NCBI GenBank assembly: GCA_977006965.1
Contig: OZ345354.1
Span: 2,604,001 to 2,668,000, forward strand
Direction of reading: 5' to 3'
Origin: Phymatolithon calcareum
Taxonomy: Eukaryota; Rhodophyta; Florideophyceae; Hapalidiales
Length of the DNA: 64,000 nt
Of the stretch, positions 1-11,400 are shown piece after piece (the stretch's first letter is position 1; each line of letters opens with the position of its first letter). Below the pieces are notes generated by a model, which searched no databases, was not told the DNA's origin, and saw nothing but the letters and a program-made list of their open reading frames with translations. The position numbers and the translations under genes are program-made.

Positions 1-34
1 GATCCACAGTCCAAGCTGTGAGAGTAAAAATAAT

Positions 35-1822
35 CTACAAAGGCCTGTTGGTCGAGCGTGGACCAATAGCCCGTGATTCGCGACGACGACCTGAAGACCG
101 CAACGCTTCCTCAAGCGTTCTGTGCGACTCTGCCGAGTCGGGATGAAACAGGGTCGCAGTGCCCGGAACAAACGTGAGTGCATCGCGGGCAAGCACAGCA
201 CCAAGAGCAAACTTCAAAAACCCGCGCAGATGGAACAGTAGATGACTTTGTGCCGGCGAAACAAGCAGCGGGCGAGGCTGACGGCGTAACGAAAGTCTAG
301 CAACGTGGCTTCGCACCATGACGTCCTGCGCTGACCGAATACGCTGTTGATTTTCAACGATATGAGCGTTACGCACACGCTTCTGTGCGGCAAGTTTCAA
401 AATATCCTCCGCAATCTGCTCAGTCGCATGCGGTGCACTCAATTCTCTTGCCCGATCCGACATCTGACGCATAGTGTCTGGATTCGCAAGCCAGCGTGCA
501 ACAATGGCCGCGATGCGACGCGGACGAGTGGCATATTCTCCCACCTTGTTATCAACAACAAAACGTACATTACCCTCCTCCTGACCGGGCAGAAAACTAG
601 TCAGTAGAATAGGAAGTCCACGAATAAGCGCTTCGGCAATAGTTCCCGGACCCGCTTTGGTGCAAATCATATCACAAGCAGCCATCCAGTCCGCCATATC
701 ATTGACGTAACCGAGAACAATAACTGGAAGCGGCCACTCTTGACAGCGCAGAGATTCGGCAAGTGATTCATTCTTCCCGCATACCACCACGAGTTGCGCG
801 GCTCTCGGTCCGAGTTCAGTTGCCAGCCTACGGGCAAGAAATCGCGTGACATTTCCAAGTCGTCCCACACCGTCTCCACCTCCGCAGAGCAGCACGGCGG
901 GACAGTCGGATGCAATTCCGCGACCTGCGCGCAACGCAGCCTTGTCCGGAGGTGGCATCCAGAAGTCGCGTCGTACGGGTAAGCCAATGGTGCGGATGCG
1001 GGACTCGGGTACTCTACAGCGTGTGGCGATTGCTGCCACGGCACTCGTGGGCACATACACCATGTCCGCGTCCGGATGAAACCAGGTGGGATGTGCGCCG
1101 CCGAGATCTGTCACAACCGTGACGTACGGTACTCGTGGACGGCCCGTGGCTGCGACAACATTGTTCAGCACGCTGAGACTCACGGTGTTGACGAGCGGGT
1201 GAACGGAAACGATAAGATCCGGTGCGTAGGCGAAGAATGCGCGACGAATTCGGTCGTGTGCGAGCGTGTCGACAACGGTTTCGGAAATGGCTCGGAAGGG
1301 GGGGAAACGTGTGAGTTCGTAAGATGCTTTCCATAAGACGGGGTGCTTGGCGAGAAAGGCGTAATGTTCAGGGAACTTCTTAAAGACTCCGCCCGCAAAA
1401 TCTACCCAAAAGTCCACCACATTCACCTTGACGGAATGAGGCAGCTTCTGTTCCATCGCGGCGCAGAGTGCGGCGGCCGATGCACGATGTCCTCCCCCTG
1501 TATCAGAGGAGAGCACCAGTACTCGCAGTTTGCGTCCCACTGGTGCGAGGGCGGCCGCGGCATCGGCTGCTTCCGAAGCGTTATTTACGGTGATGGTCGG
1601 CAATGCATGATTTGAAGTGGCCGATGAAGATGCGCCCGGTATATCAGTGCCTTCGTCTGAGACCGCGACAACGGACGGAATGTTTGCGGAAAGCGCTTCG
1701 GTAAGGGTGACGCCGTGCGCAAGCGCGGGGATTGACGGTTCGGTGACGCGGACTTCTTTGGAATGTTGGGCGTCCGGGAGCGCGGACGCGGATTTCACCG
1801 CCGCCGCAGAGTGCTCCGTCAT
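35..1822 (-). CDS. MGD1: Monogalactosyldiacylglycerol synthase (GT28), plastid galactolipid synthesis
   Basis: This 595-aa protein should transfer galactose from UDP-galactose to diacylglycerol, making MGDG, the main thylakoid lipid, at the plastid envelope. Residues 100-116 carry the family motif SSDTGGGHRASA, followed by a conserved FPPFRA block and SVHPLVN of the MGDG_synth N-terminal half. The C-terminal GT28 half has LLCGGGDGVG, the KAGPGTIAEA donor-binding segment and a GQEEGN motif. The first ~95 residues are Ala/Ser-rich but contain acidic residues, so they are not a textbook transit peptide. An in-frame stop at 1865-1867 lies just upstream, which makes this Met the first available. 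The C-terminus runs about 100 residues beyond the GT core, longer than the plant enzymes as I know them. The family call is firm; plastid targeting is inferred. No intron is needed. Confidence 0.93.
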   Translation of the reverse strand: MTEHSAAAVKSASALPDAQHSKEVRVTEPSIPALAHGVTLTEALSANIPSVVAVSDEGTDIPGASSSATSNHALPTITVNNASEAADAAAALAPVGRKLRVLVLSSDTGGGHRASAAALCAAMEQKLPHSVKVNVVDFWVDFAGGVFKKFPEHYAFLAKHPVLWKASYELTRFPPFRAISETVVDTLAHDRIRRAFFAYAPDLIVSVHPLVNTVSLSVLNNVVAATGRPRVPYVTVVTDLGGAHPTWFHPDADMVYVPTSAVAAIATRCRVPESRIRTIGLPVRRDFWMPPPDKAALRAGRGIASDCPAVLLCGGGDGVGRLGNVTRFLARRLATELGPRAAQLVVVCGKNESLAESLRCQEWPLPVIVLGYVNDMADWMAACDMICTKAGPGTIAEALIRGLPILLTSFLPGQEEGNVRFVVDNKVGEYATRPRRIAAIVARWLANPDTMRQMSDRARELSAPHATEQIAEDILKLAAQKRVRNAHIVENQQRIRSAQDVMVRSHVARLSLRRQPRPLLVSPAQSHLLFHLRGFLKFALGAVLARDALTFVPGTATLFHPDSAESHRTLEEALRSSGRRRESRAIGPRSTNRPL

Positions 1823-1867
1823 GACGCGGACGGACGTCTGCTCGGGCGAGCAGTGGGAAATCAGTCA

Positions 1868-4800
1868 GGACGTGCACAGAGGAGCGCGAAGCGCAGGGCA
1901 GAATGCAAGGTGAGCGAAAAAGATGGGTGGGGCATGGAACAAACGGGCGATGGCGTGAACAGCTGTTCAAAGTTAGCGCATCGTGCGGTCTGCGAACGTG
2001 TGTTCCGGTATTTTGAGGTTACTATTTCAGCACTGTAAGAACGTAGAATATTTGGTATGTTGCGATTGGCGAGAAAACACGTGCCATCTGGTCATACGCT
2101 GCTTGCAGTGTGTCCCGACTATAACGTCTTTCTGCCCTTCTGGCGGTGCTACGTGTTCTTGAAAAGTATAAAAATATATAGAAACCTATCGGTTTTTTTA
2201 GATTTTTTATGAAGTGGCCAACAAAAATAGAAACGTGGGCCGTACATCCGTGGACTGTAAGTTCTACTGTACGTCGCTTCCTCTCTCCGGAAAATCTAAT
2301 GGATGGGTATCATAGGTCACCTCCTTGTCGGCAGTCGTGGGCAGAAAAACTGCATGCCGTTCCTCATTCGAATGAGGAACGGTATGCATCATTCATTTTC
2401 CCGTTTCTCCTAATGCCGCTCGCAAAGTTTGTTTCGAAGCTCAACATTTTTTCAACGCTATATTTTCATCAGCGAAAATTGGGTGTTACGAGATATTGCT
2501 CGTGTCCGAGCCAATTCCATCGTAGATCTCTGGCACGCTATACTACGTCGATAGTGGTGCTTCTCGCCCCCATATATTCCATACCATTTGACCACCTGTT
2601 GCGCTTCAGAGTGACTCTCGCAGGTCGTCGTCAATGTATTTAACGGTAACGAGCTTTAGACTTTTCTGATGTACTCTAAAAACAGCGCACATTGTCAGCT
2701 AACGTCCCCCAATTTCCGGACGGCAATTGTGCTGCCGACTGCAGGGGACGATGTACAAACATTTTCGGCAGACTGTGAATATGGTCTGCAGTGTATGCGA
2801 CAGACAATGAGCTGCCAGTGAGTTTTGCCTCTGGAAAATTCTTTCGCAGTCTGCGTACTTTAATTTAATATTCATTACTCCACATATTCCGACTGGGAGT
2901 GCAGAAAGTGCCTGCCTGTACTCCCAGTGGGTAAACTACAGTAGCTGATCCTCAAGGCACATTTCAAACCATATTTCGCGCTGCAACTCGTCCATTTTCC
3001 AGAGAAACAGTCATTAATATTACCACTACGGTACTTGAAATAAAAATGTGGAAAACTGATGAGGCGTGGCCGGACCCAGGAAAACCTTTACGTGAACTGT
3101 GGAATAGGGAAGTCAGGCGAGAAAGCAATATTCAGGACAGTGGTACAGACCGCTTTTAGTACTGTGGCGACGAAATACGCGAGCACGTTCTCGTCGATGA
3201 CTCCTCATTTTTTCAAAAAAACAGCGAGAAACAGTACTTGAAATAAACAGCTCGGGAATGAGTTGCGAGGCGCGCCTGCTACTTTAATCTGCCCGTGGCC
3301 CGAATCTGCTTTCCCATGTCAGACCAAGCGTTACTGTTGCCCACGATGTCACCGACTCGTAGCCGGTACAGTAGTTTCCAATCCAAATATGCCTCATGAA
3401 GGAAGCCAGTTGTACATACATCGCATACCATCATATTTGAGATGTACGGTAAAAAGATTCCACGTTTTGTAGCATCGGTGATATTGGGCTGCACAATACA
3501 GTACTGTACTGCACGTCTGAAAGATATGCAAGCCGAATTTCCCTGTCGCCGTTGGGAAAATCAGGATGTTGAGACTGTCAAATCGACGGATGTGGCTTGG
3601 TGAGTAGTTTAACTGACTAGCTCACTTTGTGAATAACGAACCAGGCCTTCAATTCAGATTTATGTGCTTGCTCAAATTTGAAAACAGGTCTACCCCCGGT
3701 CAATCCTGCAGCAGGGAGTAACGTTGACTCAGTGAGGTCCAAAGTTCTCTCTTATTTTTTGGCTCCTGTCATATGATTGACCATTGCGCACGACGGGATA
3801 GAGTCACAGTTTGAAGACTTTCTATCTTATGTGTATTTGAGGATGTTTTTGTAGCACTGCTAGCGTACGTATATTTTCGTTTACAAGTTCTTCTCATTTT
3901 GGAACCAACGAGTCAGTATGTGCCACGCAATGTTCGATTGCAGGGCAACCAACCTGATTCATCACAGACATTGCAGTCTTTTGGACCACGAACACTCATG
4001 GATATTTCTGGCGCAAGTGTTCCAAGAACTGCATTGGACTTCTTTGACTAGGGTTATCCTTTCGATGAGACGACAGGAAATGTAAAGTAGTATATAGACC
4101 AATCCCACGATCACGCTGATCGTTCAACAGGGCACATACTCAATCGAAATGCTATTTTCATAAAATTCCAAGCTATCCTCCCCATCTAGAGACTGCCTTA
4201 GGCGCGTCGTATGTACTCCTGCGCTCACAAGCAGTGCAGACTAATTAGAATCTCGGTTCGCTGTTCTTCCCTCACTTTGCTTCAGTGGGTAGCCGTGTTT
4301 TTTACTATTCCTAATCAGAAAGCCAGTGATGGAGAGAGCATCATGCTCTCAGTGACCAATATTGTACACTTTATTTGTAGGATACCAACTGTGTCAGGAA
4401 AAAATTCTCCATCCACTCCCACCATGATGGTGAGCTACATGCTCGAACTTGACTGACCACGTATCATTACACGTGAACAAGGTGAATCCCATCTAGGCAC
4501 CACAGAACGCCGCATCACAGTCAGTGATTTTGCCTTATCATGCTCTAAACTCAACGATTCTGCCACTACTGTAATAGCAGCAGACAGTTCACAATTCTGT
4601 ACCTATCCGGATACAAATACCTACAGCATCATGCTGACTCTATAGCTCAATTGGTGTTGTGATATGATTCAAGCGGACGCGGTCACTGTAGACGTGAAGT
4701 TTAAATGGCACACGAGGGTCGTAGAGAAGACCTGCGTTTATTTTATTTGGCTGGCCAAGCGAGTTAAAGTTGAAGATTCAAGTAGAATACTATATAGATA

Positions 4801-4910
4801 ATCATCGAGAACAATTATTCAGAGTGAATCATTAGTGTTAGGACTACTCGGACCGCAAAAAGGACTAACGTCATCATCGTCCCGTCGAAAATTTCTTGTC
4901 AACTGATCTT
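1868..4910. other. Intergenic stretch without recognisable gene
   Basis: About 3 kb of AT-richer DNA lies between MGDG synthase and the SNAPC4-like gene. The longest open frame (144 codons at 2209-2643, plus strand) shows no recognisable motif and reads as random. It contains one near-perfect palindrome (listed separately) and a GTACTGTAC-type word near 3500 that recurs elsewhere in the window. I see no tRNA or transposon gene in it. Confidence 0.6.
2351..2388. repeat. 38-bp near-perfect palindrome
   Basis: Two 19-bp arms, with no spacer, are reverse complements apart from one G/A difference near the outer end; the centre is TTCGAA. The arms read TGCATGCCGTTCCTCATTC outward to centre. It resembles the larger foldbacks further right in lacking any coding content. 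Confidence 0.85.
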
Positions 4911-7079
4911 CTACGTCACAGAGCTTGCTGGGAGTCCTCTATTATTTTCGCAAGCAACCCGTTTCAGCTCTCTCTCATCGAGTTTGTGAAACAAAGCGCG
5001 CCTCTTTTTCCCAGCTATCACACCACGCCCATCAACCTTCCGTAGATCCTTACACTTTCGCAGGCATTGTTTCGGCGTCCGCCATGCCATGACACGAGAA
5101 ACATCCGCCCATCTATTATTGTGTACATGAGCCAATGCAAGCACAAGCGCCTTTTCTTGCATAGAGAACATGCCGTGTCGTATTCTCGGGCTCAAAGCGT
5201 TCATCCATTTCTCACGACACTGAACATCATTCCTGCCCGGCACGAGTTTTGCCACACGCACCCACGATTCCCCTTCCTTCGCCACTGCCTCTCGCAGCAC
5301 CTGCGCTTCCCTTTCACTCCATTTTCCCACTACACGACCCGGCGTCTGTCGCTTTCGGTAGTGATTCATGCATGATTGATTGGTCCGTGTTCCAACAATC
5401 AGTGCGATGTCACACCAATGCGATCCATGTACCTTAACAGCCGCAATCACTGCCTTGCTCTCCCACTCGCTCCATTTGCTTCCCCTTGCACGGGCAGCCG
5501 CAGCGCGCTGCATATTCACAACCCGACGGAGACACGAAAGCGCACTTCGTTTTCCACCAACCTTTGCGGCAACACCGAGCCACCCTGTCGCGGAATCCAT
5601 GCTTGCTGCTGCCGCGCATAGCCGAGTGTCTTCCATGGCGCTCCATTTTTGCAGAGAACGCGCAACGGATGGGGCGTCCGCGTTCAGATAGCGACACATA
5701 AGGTCCGCGGCAGAGCGATTCAGTCGACACTGCACGCGCAATGTGTCCCATTTTGACTGGTCCCATTGCGCTGGTGAACCGAAGCCAGGACGGAGAGCCA
5801 GACGCGACACGCCCGAATGTAGCAGGCGAATATCGCGAGTTGTCCATTTTTGAGCAGGTGTTGCGGCGCGGGCGAGTTCACTTCGCGGAATACGTCCGGC
5901 CTTTGAGCGCGCCACAGTGGCTGCGTTCGGCTCTGGACGCATACCGGGCAGACACTTGCCACCGCGCAGTCCAAAGTAAGTCCATCCTGGGGCCCATGTG
6001 TTCCCCTCGAAGAAACCGGCCTGAAGCTCGCTTTGCTGCTGTGTTGCAGAACAAGGTTGAAATCCCGGCAGAAGGCCGGGAGAAACGGGACCGGGAGCTG
6101 ACGGAACGTGGACCTTGTGCGCGGCGAGCGCAGCCCTTGCCGCGTCAACTGCAGAACGCGCAACCTTCATTTCCTGCAAGAATGCATTCTCGGCAATACG
6201 GTGCGCTTTCTCCGCAGCACTTACACGCTCTTGCGCCGCAGATATACCACATTCATCAGCCGGTGTTATTTCGAGACGCAAATCTGAGTCCGAACTGCAC
6301 AAAGCCACTTGCCCCATGTCAGTCGATAAGAATGCATCTTGAGCATCTCGGTTTACGCCGGCCTGGTCCTCCTTTACAGAGTTGGGCGGTACCTGCCCAC
6401 CAACTGACGACAAAAGCGCTGGATCATCCACAGCTGGAAGCGAATATTGGGCGGCCTTTGTCGCCAGCATTTTACGCCGAATACTTTCCATGTCAGCCCG
6501 GTTCGCATCCTCTATACCGCGCACGCATTCCAATGCGATGGAAAGCTCTTTTTCATTTGTCAATAGAGGTGCCCTTGGTGGGGATGGTGGCGGTGTCGGA
6601 AAGTTCTCCGGGGTGAACGGACTGAGGGGCATATTGAGAGCTGGCAGTTCGGGGAGGGTGTTATCCTCTAAATTGAACCAGTGACTTTCATCATCACTGA
6701 GGTTGAGGGGGATGTGGGCCATATCGTCAGCATCTTGACTTTTAATATCGCGTTTGAGTTGCGCACGCTTCGTTGACATACTTTCCAAACGGTTGGCATA
6801 AACTTCTTCCTCTGCCATTGCAGAGCTCGTCTCCTCAAGAACTATCTCCTGAAGGTGTGACGGGGCCGCAAAGGTAATGCGACCGATGACGCTGTGAAGA
6901 GCGTCCCACTTGCGGTCCTTGACAAGCGACGCTACATTCGTGAGAACATCAGGCGTTACGGAGACGAGGCCATGCGTTTCCGACAGGCGCCGAAGACATG
7001 GAAGAAGACGCGAGGCGTCCGCCATGTTGGTCCATGCGATGTTGGCGGGTGAGGCAAGCGACGACGACGACCACGCCAA
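4911..7079 (-). CDS. Multi-repeat Myb protein, SNAPC4/SNAP190-like snRNA transcription factor
   Basis: This 722-aa protein carries an array of about five Myb/SANT-like repeats in its C-terminal half (roughly residues 410-681). The best preserved begin KWSEWESKAV, KWSEREAQVL and MFSMQEKALV, each with the spaced aromatic residues and a recognition helix such as RTNQSCMNHYRK or RNDVQCREKW. A long array of 4-5 repeats following a poorly conserved acidic and coiled-coil N-terminus is the layout of SNAPC4, the DNA-binding subunit of the complex that binds snRNA promoters for RNA polymerases II and III. The N-terminal half contains a Pro-rich stretch and a predicted coiled coil (about residues 280-320). 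The Myb call is firm; assignment to SNAPC4 rather than another multi-repeat Myb (for example an MYB4R protein) rests on layout. It is intronless, and the start is the first Met of the frame. Confidence 0.75.
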   Translation of the reverse strand: MAWSSSSLASPANIAWTNMADASRLLPCLRRLSETHGLVSVTPDVLTNVASLVKDRKWDALHSVIGRITFAAPSHLQEIVLEETSSAMAEEEVYANRLESMSTKRAQLKRDIKSQDADDMAHIPLNLSDDESHWFNLEDNTLPELPALNMPLSPFTPENFPTPPPSPPRAPLLTNEKELSIALECVRGIEDANRADMESIRRKMLATKAAQYSLPAVDDPALLSSVGGQVPPNSVKEDQAGVNRDAQDAFLSTDMGQVALCSSDSDLRLEITPADECGISAAQERVSAAEKAHRIAENAFLQEMKVARSAVDAARAALAAHKVHVPSAPGPVSPGLLPGFQPCSATQQQSELQAGFFEGNTWAPGWTYFGLRGGKCLPGMRPEPNAATVARSKAGRIPRSELARAATPAQKWTTRDIRLLHSGVSRLALRPGFGSPAQWDQSKWDTLRVQCRLNRSAADLMCRYLNADAPSVARSLQKWSAMEDTRLCAAAASMDSATGWLGVAAKVGGKRSALSCLRRVVNMQRAAAARARGSKWSEWESKAVIAAVKVHGSHWCDIALIVGTRTNQSCMNHYRKRQTPGRVVGKWSEREAQVLREAVAKEGESWVRVAKLVPGRNDVQCREKWMNALSPRIRHGMFSMQEKALVLALAHVHNNRWADVSRVMAWRTPKQCLRKCKDLRKVDGRGVIAGKKRRALFHKLDERELKRVACENNRGLPASSVT

Positions 7080-7235
7080 CCTCTAAGACAGCTCTAAGCA
7101 CTACTTTGTTGAACTGACAAATGCCACGTGTGGAAACTTTTAATTTCAAAATTTGACATTCAGCTTGGAATCAGGCTTGCTTTACAGTATTGATCCGGTT
7201 ATCATTCCAGACTTTATTAGCTATAATCACCAGTC

Positions 7236-8167
7236 TTAAGATGGCACTGATCGCGACTTTTTACGCCAGGCCAAGATCTTGGCCTCGATGCGGGCAGCCA
7301 TTTCGGTGGCTGTCACATTCTTCCCGTAGAATTCGCAAAATTCTCCAGAGGGATCCATGAGATACGTGATGATGGAATGGTCGACGAGATATTCCTTGGC
7401 AGTGTCATCATCTTTGCTGTAATAAACTCGATACGCTTTAGCAGTGCGCTTAACTTGCTCCACGGAGCCAGACAGTCCGCGGAATGCTTCATGGAAACAT
7501 TGTGCGTACTCCGCAGCTTGTTCTGGCGAGTCGCGCTCCGGGTCTACAGAGATGAACACCGGGCTGACTGCATCTTTCGCGTCACGAGATACTGGCACTC
7601 CATGTGATTCCAGAATATTAAGAGTCTCTCCAACCTTACTTAATTCCGCTGGACAGATATCTGGGCATTGTGTGAAGCCGAAGTAAATTAGTGCCCATTG
7701 TCCGAGCAAGTTGGCCTCCGTTACAGGCTTCCCATCCCCGCCCACGAGCTCAAATGGACCACCAATGGACGCACGCCCGACCGATCGCGGTTTCATTACC
7801 TCTGTATGTATCGGTGTCACACAGCTCTGGTTAGCGAGCGCTCTAATACAGCCACTCCCAGCGCAGGACGCTCAACAATATCAGGAGACGAATACGCACC
7901 CTGCATTCTGCGTTCTTTTTCACGCGCATAGTACGCCAAAAGTCCGGTCCCTACTCCCGCGAACACAGCAAACGACTTCCAAGAGATTGGCCCTTGCCCT
8001 CCGCTTGACGTCCCGCCCTCGCCGCCGGCGCTGCCACCCGCTTTTGCGCTTGATGCTTTGGGAGAAACAGTGGTACCCTTTCCTTGTGCCACCTCTGTGC
8101 ATAAACTTCTTATAGCGTTCCCATGGCGCAGTGATCGTCGTGAGGAGCGCAAGGTGTGGGATAACAT
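7236..8167 (-). CDS. SCO1: SCO1-type copper chaperone for cytochrome c oxidase (one intron)
   Basis: The protein is 277 aa, from exons 7900-8167 and 7236-7801. SCO proteins sit in the mitochondrial inner membrane and deliver copper to the CuA site of cytochrome oxidase subunit 2. Exon 1 encodes a basic presequence (MLSHTLRSSRRSLR), a Ser/Gly-rich linker and one membrane helix (WKSFAVFAGVGTGLLAYYA) followed by a charged REKERR stop. Exon 2 gives IGGPFELV, the copper-binding CPDIC (CxxxC), ISVDPERD and the conserved VDHS histidine. The intron (7802-7899, 98 bp) starts GTGCGT and ends CATACAG, with a CTAAC branch-like site inside; splicing is phase 1 and restores RRMQE-VMKPRSVGR, the expected family spacing. 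The gene is divergent from LeuRS. Without the splice, exon 1 would run into a stop after a non-conserved tail. Confidence 0.92.
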
Positions 8168-8473
8168 TTTCGTCAGTGAGTATCGCTTCTCTCTCTCGGT
8201 GAATACAATCCACGCCTGAGTTTAGCCCGACTTATGATAATCTACCAAGTCCAGGATCAAAGCCATTGTGTAAGCCTCGAAGCAGCGTATCATATGCGCC
8301 GCTGTACTCTCCCTTGTGGCGACGTCGGCGACAGGAGCGTGTCATCGACATCGCTGTACACACCAGCCCGTCATCCGACTGCTCTGCGTTCTCTTCTTAG
8401 GGGTCAGCTGAGTCCCAGTTGTGACGTTGGTGTCGAATTCGTATTGAGCAGAGCGCAGCCAGAAATCCTCATT
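8168..8473. promoter_or_regulatory. Probable shared upstream region of SCO1 and LeuRS
   Basis: The two divergent genes have start codons 306 bp apart, so this stretch must hold both 5' UTRs and promoters unless one promoter lies inside the neighbour's gene. I see no clear TATA box. It is open in the LeuRS frame from 8234, which could give an 80-aa N-terminal extension, but that stretch shows no conserved sequence. The promoter role is inferred from position only. Confidence 0.45.
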
Positions 8474-11400
8474 ATGTCGACTACGCGGCGTGATCTTCTT
8501 GTCCGAATCCAGGGCGAATCACAGCAGAAGTGGAGTGCGGGCAAGGTTTTCGAAGAAGACGCCAGTGCCGCGGATAGCGGAGAGGAAAAGTTTCTCGTCA
8601 CCTTTCCCTACCCTTACTGCAATGGGTACCTTCACGTTGGACATGCGTTTACCATTTCCAAGGCTGAGTTTATCGTTGGCTACAAGCGCCTTAAGGGTGT
8701 GAAGTGTCTCTACCCTTTCGGCTTCCATTGCACCGGCATGCCTATTCAGGCTTGTGCAAATAAGCTCAAAGCAGAGTTTGAAACTTATGGCAAGCCACCT
8801 GTCTTCCCTAAAGACGCCCCTGCCCCAGCTCCTGTTGCGCCAGCAGCCAACAGTGAAAATTCGCGAGCCAGAAAGGGTAAGGCTGCCAGTAAGGCTAGCA
8901 CAAAGAAATACCAATGGGAAATCCTCCGCGAAAGCAATATACCTGAAGAGCGGTGCCTTCAGTTTGCGGATCCGCTCGCATGGCTCAACTACTTCCCCAG
9001 AGAGAATGCTAATGATCTTATTGCGTTCGGGCTCAAGAGTGATTGGCGAAGAACGTTTATTACTACTGATGTTAACCCGTACTATGACTCATTTATCCGC
9101 TGGCAGTTTAACAAGCTCCGCGCCCACCAAAAGGTCCAGTTCGGGAAGCGTTGCGCTATCTATTCGCCGCTGGATGGTCAGCCATGTGCCGATCATGACC
9201 GCGCTTCTGGTGAGCAGGTGCAGCCACAAGAGTATACCCTCATTAAGATGAAGCTTCTTAAGTTTCCGGAGACTCCTGGAGCAGAAAAAATTGCTGGCCG
9301 CAATGTTTTCCTTCCGGCGGCAACTCTTCGACCAGAGACCATGTACGGTCAGACTAATTGTTGGGTGCTCCCCACTGGAGAGTACATCGCCTTTGAGCTC
9401 AAAGATGGAAATGTCTTCATTGCGTCTCGACATTCCGCTCAGAACATGGCGTACCAGGATTTCTTCGAGGAGGAAGGAAAGATCAATGTCCTTGCGACTT
9501 TTCTCGGTTCGGATCTAATAGGTCTCCCGGTCGCATCGCCTCACGCGCAGTACTCTGAAATTTATGTCCTGCCGCTTCTGACCGTCAGTATGGCTAAAGG
9601 AACCGGTGTTGTCACATCTGTTCCAAGCGATGCCCCGGATGACTACCGTGGAATCATGGATCTTAAAGAGAAGCCCGCTTTTCGTGCCAAGCTTGGCGTC
9701 AAAGATGAGTGGATCATGAACTTTGAACCCATCCCTATCATCGGAACGCCAGGCTTTGGCGATTTGGCCGCCAAAGCAGTTTGCGAGCGCTACAATATTA
9801 AGAGCCAGAACAACAAGGAAGCACTGGAAAGTGCAAAAGCAGAAGTCTACAAGGCAGGGTTCTATAGTGGTATTATGCTCGTTGGTCACATGGCCGGTGA
9901 GAAGGTGGAAGTCGCCAAAGCTGCCATACGCGCGCAGATGATCTCTGAAAAAATGGCGTGTGTTTATTTTGAACCGGAGAAGAAAGTCATAAGCAGAAGT
10001 GGTGATGAATGTGTCGCCGCTCTTTGCGATCAATGGTATCTTGAATACGGTGAGCCGAAATGGCGCGCACAGGTGACTGAATGCTTTGACGATATGAACC
10101 TCTACGCTGAGGAAACGCGGAAAGCATTCGAATCCGTAGTGGACTGGCTGAAGTCATGGGCTTGCTCTCGCCTTTTCGGGCTTGGATCCAAGCTTCCGTG
10201 GGAAAAGAAGTGGCTTATTGAATCTCTTTCAGACTCAACCATTTACATGGCGTATTACACTGTGGCGCATTTTCTTCAAGGTGGTCTGCATAATCTTAAT
10301 GGAACAGAAGTCGGGCCAGCAGGGGTCAAAGCAGACGACATGACGGACGCTGTGTGGGATTACGTCATGCTTGGGATGGGGGGACCCACTGCACCGGACG
10401 TAAGTCACATTAGTTCGGAAACTCTGCAGAAAATGAGAAACGAATTCTTGTACTGGTATCCAGTGGATCTGCGCGTATCTGGAAAGGACCTTATTGGAAA
10501 CCATCTCACTTTCTATCTGTACAACCATGCAGCAATATTTGGCAAGGAACAATGGCCGAAGGGCATTCGTGTCAATGGTCACGTCCTTCTTAACGCCGAG
10601 AAGATGTCGAAAAGTACTGGTAATTTCCTCACGCTTCGCCAAGCGATGGAAAAGTTCGGTGCTGACGGCGTGCGTTTCGCCCTTGCCGATGCTGGAGACA
10701 CGGTCGAGGACGCCAACTTCTCGCTGAAAACGGCTGATGATGCTGTTCTCAAACTCACCGTGCTGGTTGATTTTGTGGAGAAGGGCATCGCCGCGCTCTC
10801 GTCTATGCGATCCGGGCCTATTACTGAATTCGCAGACCTCGTCTTCGCAGAGCAGCTCAAGCAACATCTTGGAACAGCGGATGAGTCGTACGACAAAATG
10901 ATTTTCCGTGAGGCGCTTAAGGCTGGGTTCTTTGAAATAACCAACGACCTTGGGAAGTACCGGGAATCAATCGGCGCTGATAAGTCTGCTAGTATTTGCA
11001 ATATCCACCGCGACATCTTTCTGCAGTATGTCCACTATCAGCTCATCATGCTCGCGCCGGTGTGCCCGCATACTTGTGAGCATCTGTGGGGTGTTGCACG
11101 GGCGGCACTCTCTGAGTATGCCGAAACGCCGCTCCCGGAGTCGGTGATGCACGCGAAATGGCCAAAGGCCGACAAGCCGGACAAGAGCATTATCGATTCG
11201 TCGGACTATCTGAACGAATTGCTCTCTCGAATCCGCGCTTTCCTCGCAAAGAGCAATAAACGTCGCGGGAATCAGAATAGATCATCTGCCCCTCCACCAG
11301 CTCGACCGAACGCAATCACCATCCTTGTGTGCAAGAACCCGCCAGCTTGGCAGCAGGTTGTCAGCAAGGTGCTCGGCGATATGTTCGACGAGACAGCATG

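Noticed and set aside
2209-2643. 144-codon plus-strand frame upstream of MGDG synthase
   Set aside because: No motif, mixed composition, and it spans a palindrome; best read as chance.
5741-6616. 291-codon frame antisense to the SNAPC4-like gene
   Set aside because: It is fully opposite a conserved Myb gene and its sequence has no recognisable domain; it is a shadow.
8234-8473. 80-codon N-terminal extension of LeuRS
   Set aside because: The stretch is not conserved and not a clear targeting peptide; the ATG at 8474 starts the family-like sequence. Kept as an alternative only.
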